Shown: positions 7,481 through 13,958 of the stretch, piece by piece
Position numbering within the stretch: the first letter of the stretch is position 1
Layout of the letters: the number at the start of each line of letters is the position of its first letter
Assembly: GCA_037444165.1 (NCBI GenBank)
Contig: JBBIMX010000045.1
Coordinates: forward strand, 1 to 24,476
Reading direction: 5' to 3'
Origin: CALIBK01 sp037444165
Lineage (GTDB): Bacteria; Desulfobacterota; BSN033; UBA1163
DNA: 24,476 bases
Translations under genes and position numbers: made by a program
Notes under the pieces: generated by a model
Seen by the model: the letters and a program-made list of their open reading frames with translations, nothing else
Databases searched by the model: none
Told to the model about the DNA's origin: nothing

Positions 7481-9403
7481 TTAAATTTTTAAAGCAATTT
7501 CTTCCCCTTCCAATACCGCTTCCATGACCTCCCTTGGTAGGGAGGCATCTCCCACCACATAAATCTCTGAGACTTTCCCTTTTAATTCCTCAAAGAGTTC
7601 ATTATTGGGAATGGATCCAAGGGCTATTACTGTAGAATCGTAGCCTTCGAGCTTTTTTTGGCCCTGAGAATCTTCCACCCATAATCCATCTTTTTCAAAT
7701 CGAATCGCCTTCGTAGAAGTGAGAATGGTTACCCCTTTCCCCCTCAATCTCTGATTTAAAAAATGTTGGAGGTGACTTACCAGATCGAGAGCTATTCCCT
7801 CTCTCATTTCAACCAAAGTCACCTCTTTCCCTATTTCCGAAAGAAAATCGGCCAATTCACTCCCAATCCCACCCCCTCCGACAATTAACACCCTCTGGCC
7901 AACCTTATCAGGATGAGAAAGGGCTTCTTCTACAGAAAGGGATGGGATTTCATTAATTCCATCGATGAATGGAAGGAGGGGTTTTGCTCCAGTTGCCAGA
8001 ATGAGGACATCTGGTTTTTCTTTTTTTAGTAAATTCGGATCGAAATTTTGATTCAGATGAATCGTGATGGGAAGTTTTTTGAGCTGATTAATGAGATAGG
8101 TCGTAAATTCTTTTAAGACCTCTTTTTTGGGAGGAATGGCAGCCAATAAAAAACGACCTCCTAACTCCTTTTCCTTTTCAAAAAGGGTCACTTGATGGCC
8201 CCTGAGGGCCGAAATTTGAGCCGCCTTCATCCCTCCGGGTCCCCCTCCAACAATCCAAACTTTCTTGGGTTGATCTGTCCTAAGAGGGATTAATGTTTGT
8301 TCCCGGCCGGCTTCCGGATTCACCGCGCACTGTAACGCCCCTGTTCGGATACTTTTGATGCAGCGATTGCAAGAGATACAAGGAATAATCTCTTCGGTTT
8401 TTCCTTGAGAGGCTTTTAAAGGGAGATCTGGGTCGGCGATCAATGCCCTGCCCATGGAGACAAGATCTGCTTTTTTCTCCTCTACTATTTTATTGGCTAA
8501 CTCTGGGGTTCGAATTCTCCCTACGGTAATCACCGGAATAGAAACGACCGATTTGATCCCTTGGGCCAGATGAACAAAGACCCCTTCATCGGCATAATAG
8601 GGAGGATGGTTGAGGTATCCTGAGGCAGCTACACAGGCTGAAATATGAAGACCATCTGCCCCGTTTCGTTCAAGGGCTTTCGCAATTTCTTTCGTTTCCT
8701 CTAAGGTGAGGCCTCCCTTCACATATTCATCTGCGCTAAGTCGGCATAGAATAGTAAAATCTGGTCCCACTTGATTTCGAACCGCTCTCAGGACTTCGAT
8801 GGCCATCCGCATCCGCCGTTCAGGATCCCCACCATACTCATCGGTTCGATGATTTGAGAAGGGAGAGAGAAACTGGTTGATGAGATAACCATGGGCCATA
8901 TGGATTTCAACGCCATCCGCTCCCGTTTCCCTGACCCTTCTGGCCGCCTCTCCAAAGGCCTTTATAATCTTTTGAATCTCTTCCGCGGACAGTTCAAGGG
9001 GCATTTCCAATCTGACAGGGCAAGGGATAGCCGATGGGGCGACGATTGGAGAGCCTGTAAAGGAAGAGGAAGTTTGTCGGCCCGCATGGTTAATTTGAAT
9101 TACAATCTTTCCTCCTTCCTGATGAACCTTTTGGACCAATCTTCGAAAGGAGGGGATGTTTTGATCCCTATCGAGGAGAGCCATATTCGGAGAGGCTCGG
9201 CCCTGCTTTAAAATTCCGGTATGTTCAAATGTGATATATCCCACGCCTCCTTTCACTCTCCTTAGATAGTAAGCAATATGTCGATCGTTGACCGAACCAT
9301 CCTCTCCTGCAAAATGGGTCGCCATAGGAGGCATGACAATTCGGTTCCGCAATTGCATCGTCCCGAGGGAAAATGGTTCAAAGAGAAATTTAAACGGATG
9401 CAT
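7481..9403 (-). CDS. Fe-S/FMN/FAD old-yellow-enzyme family reductase (2,4-dienoyl-CoA reductase / TMADH-like)
   Basis: This 640-aa soluble flavoenzyme is the first gene of the minus-strand operon. Residues 1-335 form the FMN TIM barrel (FKFLFEPFSLGTMQLRNRIVMPP at the N-terminus, then H168, H171 and Y173 in HMAHGYLINQFLSP). Cysteines C342, C345, C348 and C359 bind a [4Fe-4S] cluster. The C-terminal half holds two dinucleotide folds, GGGPGG (386-391) and GGGGIGSELADF. Related proteins include FadH, BaiCD/BaiH, enoate reductases and trimethylamine dehydrogenase. The C-x2-C-x2-C spacing matches the trimethylamine dehydrogenase pattern rather than C-x2-C-x3-C of FadH. Y173 aligns with the proton-donor Tyr of FadH, so reduction of an unsaturated acid or CoA ester is plausible. 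GAGGAGG lies 7 nt before the ATG. Its promoter overlaps that of the divergent GntR gene. The substrate is not determined. Confidence 0.92.
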   Translation of the reverse strand: MHPFKFLFEPFSLGTMQLRNRIVMPPMATHFAGEDGSVNDRHIAYYLRRVKGGVGYITFEHTGILKQGRASPNMALLDRDQNIPSFRRLVQKVHQEGGKIVIQINHAGRQTSSSFTGSPIVAPSAIPCPVRLEMPLELSAEEIQKIIKAFGEAARRVRETGADGVEIHMAHGYLINQFLSPFSNHRTDEYGGDPERRMRMAIEVLRAVRNQVGPDFTILCRLSADEYVKGGLTLEETKEIAKALERNGADGLHISACVAASGYLNHPPYYADEGVFVHLAQGIKSVVSIPVITVGRIRTPELANKIVEEKKADLVSMGRALIADPDLPLKASQGKTEEIIPCISCNRCIKSIRTGALQCAVNPEAGREQTLIPLRTDQPKKVWIVGGGPGGMKAAQISALRGHQVTLFEKEKELGGRFLLAAIPPKKEVLKEFTTYLINQLKKLPITIHLNQNFDPNLLKKEKPDVLILATGAKPLLPFIDGINEIPSLSVEEALSHPDKVGQRVLIVGGGGIGSELADFLSEIGKEVTLVEMREGIALDLVSHLQHFLNQRLRGKGVTILTSTKAIRFEKDGLWVEDSQGQKKLEGYDSTVIALGSIPNNELFEELKGKVSEIYVVGDASLPREVMEAVLEGEEIALKI

Positions 9404-9427
9404 CCAGAGGCCTCCTCTTATGGAAAA

Positions 9428-9482
9428 GGGATTGACAATCCCCCTTCTAAAATGGTATACAAAATTGTATTAAATTTATCAA
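9428..9482. promoter_or_regulatory. Overlapping divergent promoters with GntR-type operator candidates
   Basis: On the plus strand, TTGACA (9432-9437) and TATACA (9456-9461) are separated by 18 nt. On the minus strand, TTGATA (9477-9482) and TATACC (9454-9459) are separated by 17 nt. The two -10 elements overlap, so polymerases for the two operons compete for the same DNA. An inverted repeat, ATACAA-AA-TTGTAT (9457-9470), covers both -10 regions. A second perfect palindrome, GGGATTG-A-CAATCCC (9428-9442), covers the plus-strand -35. FadR/FCD-type GntR proteins bind short palindromes of this size, and the adjacent gene encodes one. Binding itself is inferred. Confidence 0.7.
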
Positions 9483-9494
9483 AAGAGAATCCTC

Positions 9495-10142
9495 ATGTCA
9501 AGTATTAATTCGATCCGGGTTTCTGAAGAGATAGAGAGGGATATTCTCTCTGGGTATTTTAAACCCAGAGAACGTTTAATTGAGATGGATCTCATTTCTC
9601 GATTTGGGGTCAGCCGGACTGTGATCCGAGAGGCGTTCAAAAGGTTGGAGGCTAAGGGATTGGTCAGGGCCATTCCCTATCGAGGGGTGGTCGTTTCCGA
9701 CTTAACGGTTGAGGAAATTGAAGAGATCTATTTCATTCGAATTAAACTCGAAAAAATTGCAGCGCAACTCGTGATCAAACATATCACTCCCCATGAAGTG
9801 AGGGAATTGAAAAAATTTTCTAAAGAGGTGGAGAACCATCTTCGACAAAAAACCCATCAAATGATTGAGAAAGATTCCCAATTCCATCAGATGATCTTTA
9901 AGGCTTGTCGAAATAGTTATCTCTGCGAACTCATCGATTTTCTTAGAACGAAAGCCCATATCGTTCGATTCAATGCCTGGTCCCTTCCCCATCGAATTGA
10001 GCAATCCATTTCCGAACACCGGGAGATGGTAAAGGCCCTCGAAAAAAGAGATTTAAAACGATTTGAAAATTTGATCGTTCGACATCTTACCTATTCAAAG
10101 AAGAGCTATTTGAGCCAATTAAAAGGGATGGGAGAAGCCTAA
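9495..10142 (+). CDS. GntR-family transcriptional regulator, FadR/FCD subfamily
   Basis: This 215-aa regulator has an N-terminal winged helix-turn-helix (about residues 5-70, with LISRFGVSRTVIREAFKRLEAKGLV as the core, given in sense order across 33-57). It also has a C-terminal FCD all-helical ligand domain. The usual FCD metal site looks intact: D127-x3-H131, H175 and H197. Such regulators typically respond to small carboxylates or sugar acids held through the metal. The gene is the first of the plus-strand operon, 5 nt before the hydroxyacid dehydrogenase gene, and diverges from the OYE/importer operon across a 91-bp spacer carrying palindromes. Autoregulation together with control of both arms is therefore likely. 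The Shine-Dalgarno is weak (AAGAGAA), which would keep regulator levels low. Confidence 0.93.
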   Translation: MSSINSIRVSEEIERDILSGYFKPRERLIEMDLISRFGVSRTVIREAFKRLEAKGLVRAIPYRGVVVSDLTVEEIEEIYFIRIKLEKIAAQLVIKHITPHEVRELKKFSKEVENHLRQKTHQMIEKDSQFHQMIFKACRNSYLCELIDFLRTKAHIVRFNAWSLPHRIEQSISEHREMVKALEKRDLKRFENLIVRHLTYSKKSYLSQLKGMGEA

Positions 10143-10147
10143 ACTCT

Positions 10148-11152
10148 ATGGAAGAGAAAAAATTTAAATTCTTACTCTATGAGGATATGCATGAGATCGG
10201 GAAGGCTCTCTTAAGGGAGAAAGGAGAATTATTATTTGCCAAGTCTTTGGAAGAAGAGGCCCTCCTTGAGGATGTAAAGGAGGTGGATGGGATCGTCATT
10301 CGGGCTAATGGAAGGGTGACACGAAGGGTCATGGATTATGCTCCGAAACTGAAAGTCATTGGAAGGCACGGGGTAGGGGTTGAAAATATCGACCTCGAGG
10401 CAGCGACAGAGAAAGGGATATGGGTCGTGAATACCCCAGAGGCGAATGATCTCTCAGTTGCAGAGCATTTCTTTGGACTGGCCCTGATCCTTTCAAAAAA
10501 ACTGAAGAAGGCTGATATCGCCTTACGGGAAGGGAGATGGGGAGCACGGTATGAATATATTGGGAATGAGCTCCATGGAAAGACCCTGGGGATTTTAGGT
10601 TTTGGTCGGATCGGGAAGGCGATTGGACGGATAGGCTATAAAGGTTTTGATATGAAGGTCCTCTATTACGATGTGATTCGATATGAGGAGGTTGAGAAGG
10701 AGATCGGAGCTGAAAAAGTGGGGCTGGAGGACCTGTTGGCCAGATCAGACTTCATCTCCATAAATCTTCCCATGCTCCCTGAAACCAGAGGCCTCATTAA
10801 AGAAGAAGAATTTCTAAAAATGAAGCCGACGGCCTACATTATTAATCTGGCGAGAGGTCCTATCTGGGATGAGAAGGCTCTTTATAAGGTCTTGAGAGAA
10901 GGAAGGATTGCTGGGGCAGGATCAGATGTGTATGAGGTCGAACCGACTCCAAAGGATAATCCTCTATTTGAATTAGATAACTTTATTGGCACTCCTCACA
11001 TGGCGGCCCATACGGATGAGGCCTTGAAAAGGATGAGTTTAGTGGCTGAAGATGTCCTTCGGGTGCTGGAAGGGAAGATTCCCTATCATCCTGTCAATCG
11101 ACCTAAATTCCAAGAAGAGAGGGGAAAAATTGATTCCGATAAGAATCTATGA
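10148..11152 (+). CDS. D-2-hydroxyacid dehydrogenase (phosphoglycerate-dehydrogenase-like)
   Basis: The 334-aa cytoplasmic enzyme is predicted to interconvert a D-2-hydroxyacid and a 2-oxoacid with NAD(H). The nucleotide-binding motif GFGRIG (151-156) is followed by D175 at the end of the second strand, which favours NAD. The catalytic triad of the family is visible: R236 in NLARGP, E265 in EVEPTP, and H284 in GTPHMAAH. There is no ACT or other C-terminal regulatory domain, so it is a short form and not a biosynthetic SerA of the long type. It lies in the GntR-led operon, and its 3' end overlaps the ferredoxin subunit gene by 23 nt. Position next to an OFOR suggests that it supplies or consumes that enzyme's 2-oxoacid. 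The substrate is unknown. Confidence 0.92.
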   Translation: MEEKKFKFLLYEDMHEIGKALLREKGELLFAKSLEEEALLEDVKEVDGIVIRANGRVTRRVMDYAPKLKVIGRHGVGVENIDLEAATEKGIWVVNTPEANDLSVAEHFFGLALILSKKLKKADIALREGRWGARYEYIGNELHGKTLGILGFGRIGKAIGRIGYKGFDMKVLYYDVIRYEEVEKEIGAEKVGLEDLLARSDFISINLPMLPETRGLIKEEEFLKMKPTAYIINLARGPIWDEKALYKVLREGRIAGAGSDVYEVEPTPKDNPLFELDNFIGTPHMAAHTDEALKRMSLVAEDVLRVLEGKIPYHPVNRPKFQEERGKIDSDKNL

Positions 11153-11369
11153 AGAACTCTGTAAAGGAGTTGACGAATGTGGGATCTGTCTTTATGTCTG
11201 TCCAAAAGAGGTATTTAAGCCCTCTGAATCGTTCAACTCCAAGGGGTATCATCCTCCCATGATCATGAAGGCAGATCAATGTACCCAGTGTGAGAATTGT
11301 ATGATTTTCTGCCCCGACATGGCCATCGTGATCTCAGGGGATAAAAGAAAAAGGAGAGGTCCAAGATGA
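11130..11369 (+). CDS. korD: 2-oxoacid:ferredoxin oxidoreductase, ferredoxin-like delta subunit
   Basis: This 79-aa di-cluster ferredoxin subunit passes electrons from the TPP/[4Fe-4S] core to free ferredoxin. The second cluster motif is normal: C51-x2-C54-x2-C57-x3-C61-P. The first is unusual: C11-x5-C17-x2-C20-x3-C24-P, with three extra residues between the first two cysteines. I place the start at TTG 11130, because GAGAGGGG lies 5 nt upstream and the protein then begins like other delta subunits. The frame is open back to an ATG at 11052, but that would overlap the dehydrogenase gene by 100 nt and add unrelated residues. The stop codon overlaps the next start by 4 nt (ATGA). Confidence 0.85.
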   Translation: MIPIRIYEELCKGVDECGICLYVCPKEVFKPSESFNSKGYHPPMIMKADQCTQCENCMIFCPDMAIVISGDKRKRRGPR

Positions 11370-12520
11370 GTGGGAAACGAGTTCTCACGGGAAGGTATTT
11401 TATGATGGGGAATGTGGCCTGTGCTGAAGGGGCGATTGCGGCCGGATGTGAGTTTGCCGCAGGCTATCCCATCACTCCTGCTACCGAAATTGCGAATCGA
11501 TTAGCAGAAAGGCTTCCCCAAGTGGGAGGAGCCTTTTTTCAGATGGAAGATGAGATTAGTGCCATAGCGGCGGTGATTGGGGCCTCTTGGACTGGAAGGA
11601 AATCGATGACCGTGACCTCTGGTCCAGGGATTAGCTTGATGTTAGAAAATATTGGTTTTGCGATCGGGGTCGAGACCCCCTGTGTGATTGTCAACGTGCA
11701 ACGAGGGGCTCCTACCACTGGGATGCCAACCGTTGGAATCCAGGGGGATATGGTCCAGGCTCGAAGAGGCTCTCATGGGGATTATGAGATTATCGCTCTT
11801 TGTCCCTCTTCTCCCCAGGAGATGTTTGAACATACCATTGTCGCCTTTAATGATGCCGAGAAATACCGGACTCCGGTCTTTATTCTTTCAGATGCTTTTT
11901 TAGGACATATGAGGGAAGAGGTGATCATTCCTGAGGCCGAAAAGATTAAAACGGAATATCGAAAAATTCCTGCTGAAGGGATCCCTCCATCAGAGATCAA
12001 AGGGTTTCTTGACGAAGAGGTTGCTCCTATGCCTATTTTTGGGAAAGGATTTAAGGCCCATGTGACGAGTTCTTGTCACGATGAGTATGGGAGACGAAAT
12101 CTCATTGACATTTCCGCTTTGGATCATTTTATCAAGAAACTTAGTCATAAGATCCTTAAACACAAAGAAGAGATCATTATTGTGGAGAAAGATTATGAGG
12201 GGGCAGAGATCGTCCTTGTCTCTTATGGAGCCGTCGCTCGAGCGGCCAAGGAAGCTGCCTTAAGAGCAAGAAAAGAGGGACTTCCGGTGGGGACCCTTCG
12301 CTTGATTACGGTTTGGCCTTTTCCGAAGGAGGAGATCGAAAGGATGGCTCGCCAGGCAAGATGGGTAATCGTGTTGGAGAATAATTTAGGACAGATCTAT
12401 CCTTACATTAAGGCAGAAGCGGCTCGGTTTTCAGAGGTCTCTTTTATTCCTCCCAAAATGATTGGCCAACTTCATGATCCGGAGGAGATTTTAACGACGA
12501 TTCGGGAGATGATAAAATGA
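11366..12520 (+). CDS. korA: 2-oxoacid:ferredoxin oxidoreductase, alpha subunit
   Basis: This 384-aa subunit carries the pyrimidine-binding and transketolase C-terminal-like domains of the OFOR. With the beta subunit it decarboxylates a 2-oxoacid to an acyl-CoA. Visible features are the YPITPATE motif (34-41), TSGPGISLMLENIGFAIG (84-101), and R113 in QRGAPTTGMPT, the substrate-contacting arginine region. There is no fused gamma domain; gamma is a separate gene downstream. The layout D-A-B-C with 4-nt overlaps is the standard KorDABC/VorDABC arrangement. The kor symbol names the family only: whether the substrate is 2-oxoglutarate, a branched-chain 2-oxoacid or something else cannot be decided from the motifs. 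Confidence 0.93.
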   Translation: MSGKRVLTGRYFMMGNVACAEGAIAAGCEFAAGYPITPATEIANRLAERLPQVGGAFFQMEDEISAIAAVIGASWTGRKSMTVTSGPGISLMLENIGFAIGVETPCVIVNVQRGAPTTGMPTVGIQGDMVQARRGSHGDYEIIALCPSSPQEMFEHTIVAFNDAEKYRTPVFILSDAFLGHMREEVIIPEAEKIKTEYRKIPAEGIPPSEIKGFLDEEVAPMPIFGKGFKAHVTSSCHDEYGRRNLIDISALDHFIKKLSHKILKHKEEIIIVEKDYEGAEIVLVSYGAVARAAKEAALRARKEGLPVGTLRLITVWPFPKEEIERMARQARWVIVLENNLGQIYPYIKAEAARFSEVSFIPPKMIGQLHDPEEILTTIREMIK

Positions 12521-13350
12521 ATGAATGGGTTCATCCTCTTCATCGATTTAAAAGACCCACGGTGGTTCATACCACTTTTTGTCCCGGTTGTGGGGATGGA
12601 ATGATAGCCCAGGCCATTTTAAGAGCCATCGATGATTTAGGGATGGATCTTGACGATTTTATATTCGTCTCTGGGATTGGATGTGCAGCATGGATTCCCA
12701 GCCCTCTTTTTAATGCGGATGTATTGCACACCACCCATGGAAGGCCAATTGCTTTTGCCTTTGGTATCAAAATGGGACTCCCAGAGAAGAAGGTCATGGT
12801 CATCAGTGGGGATGGAGATCTCGTGGCGATCGGAGGAAATCATTTAATTCATAATGCTCGAAGAAATATAGAGATGGTCGTCATCTGTGTTAATAATGGA
12901 ATTTATGGGATGACCGGAGGACAGGCGGCACCGACCACTCCCATGGGGATTCAGACCACCACGACCCCCTACGGCACGGTTGAAAATACATTTAATATCT
13001 CTCAGTTGGTTAAGGCAGCTGGAGCCTCTTTTGTGGCCTGCTGGACCACTGCCCACCCAAGACAGTTAACGAATTCCATCAAAAAAGCCATCCAGAAAAA
13101 GGGATTTGCCTTTATTGAAGTCTTTTCCCAGTGTCCTATTCAATTTGGAAGAAAGACTGGAGTAGGAAGTGCCATCCAGATGCTTGAGGATTATAAAAAG
13201 AGGTCTATTTCCGTCCAGGAGGCCGGAACCCTTTCAGAGGAAGAATTGAAGGGGAAAATTGTAGTGGGGGAGCTGGTCGATATTGAGAAGCCAGAGTTGG
13301 TAGAAGAGATAAAAAAAATGAAGCAGAGGGCTTCAGGAGAAAAGGAATGA
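12517..13350 (+). CDS. korB: 2-oxoacid:ferredoxin oxidoreductase, beta (TPP-binding) subunit
   Basis: This 277-aa subunit binds thiamine pyrophosphate and the proximal [4Fe-4S] cluster. The Mg/TPP motif is GDGD (98-101), followed by IGGNHLIHNARRN and the NN pair at 126-127. Four cysteines, C22, C25 (CPGCG), C56 (GIGC) and C206 (SQCP), have spacings of 3, 31 and 150, nearly those of the cluster ligands in the Sulfolobus two-subunit enzyme. The internal cluster is therefore expected to be present. The IYGMTGGQAAPTTP segment is typical of the family. The gene overlaps both neighbours by 4 nt, suggesting coupled translation and equal subunit output. Confidence 0.94.
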   Translation: MNEWVHPLHRFKRPTVVHTTFCPGCGDGMIAQAILRAIDDLGMDLDDFIFVSGIGCAAWIPSPLFNADVLHTTHGRPIAFAFGIKMGLPEKKVMVISGDGDLVAIGGNHLIHNARRNIEMVVICVNNGIYGMTGGQAAPTTPMGIQTTTTPYGTVENTFNISQLVKAAGASFVACWTTAHPRQLTNSIKKAIQKKGFAFIEVFSQCPIQFGRKTGVGSAIQMLEDYKKRSISVQEAGTLSEEELKGKIVVGELVDIEKPELVEEIKKMKQRASGEKE

Positions 13351-13877
13351 GTCGAATAGAGATTTTAATTGGAGGGGTAGGGGGTCAAGGGGTCGTTCTT
13401 TCAGCTGTTCTTTTAGGGGCAGCGGCCACCCTTTTTGAGAATAAAAAGGCTGTTCAAACCCAATCCTATAGTTCAGAATTGAGGGGAGGCTCTACCCGGG
13501 CAGAAGTCATTCTCTCTGAGGAACCCATCTTGGATCCTCAGGTCAGGAGACCCGATATCTTGATCGTATTTTCAGAAGATGCCCTCTCAAAATATATCGA
13601 TCGAATTAAACCCGGAGGGTTGCTGATCATTGACTCCGATCTCGTGAAAGGAACAAAACCAGGAGATTATGAGATCCTTCCGATCCCTGCGACAAGTATT
13701 GCCGATAAGGAGATGGGGAATCCTGTGGTGGCCAATCTTATCGTCCTGGGAGCTTTAATTAAAAAAACAGGCATTCTCTCAGTTCAAAGCCTGGAGAAAG
13801 CCATCGAAATAAATGTTCCCAAAAAGGCTATCGAGTTGAATTTAAATGCTTTTCGGAGGGGATTTGAGTTTGCTTAG
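13347..13877 (+). CDS. korC: 2-oxoacid:ferredoxin oxidoreductase, gamma subunit
   Basis: This 176-aa gamma subunit, thought to help CoA binding in OFORs, is recognisable from GGVGGQGVV (9-17), the QSYSSELRGG segment (39-48) and the late NPVVANLIVLGAL. Its length fits a stand-alone gamma subunit. It is the last member of the D-A-B-C set and starts inside the beta stop codon (ATGA). An 81-nt gap then separates it from the dehydratase-like gene, which has its own strong ribosome binding site but no obvious promoter, so the same transcript probably continues. Confidence 0.93.
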   Translation: MSRIEILIGGVGGQGVVLSAVLLGAAATLFENKKAVQTQSYSSELRGGSTRAEVILSEEPILDPQVRRPDILIVFSEDALSKYIDRIKPGGLLIIDSDLVKGTKPGDYEILPIPATSIADKEMGNPVVANLIVLGALIKKTGILSVQSLEKAIEINVPKKAIELNLNAFRRGFEFA

Positions 13878-13958
13878 GGATCAAAGGGTGGTGGGATTTG
13901 AAATTTTTTAAGGAAAAGATGAAAATTCAGGACTCTTTTATTCAAAAGGGAGGAAAAG

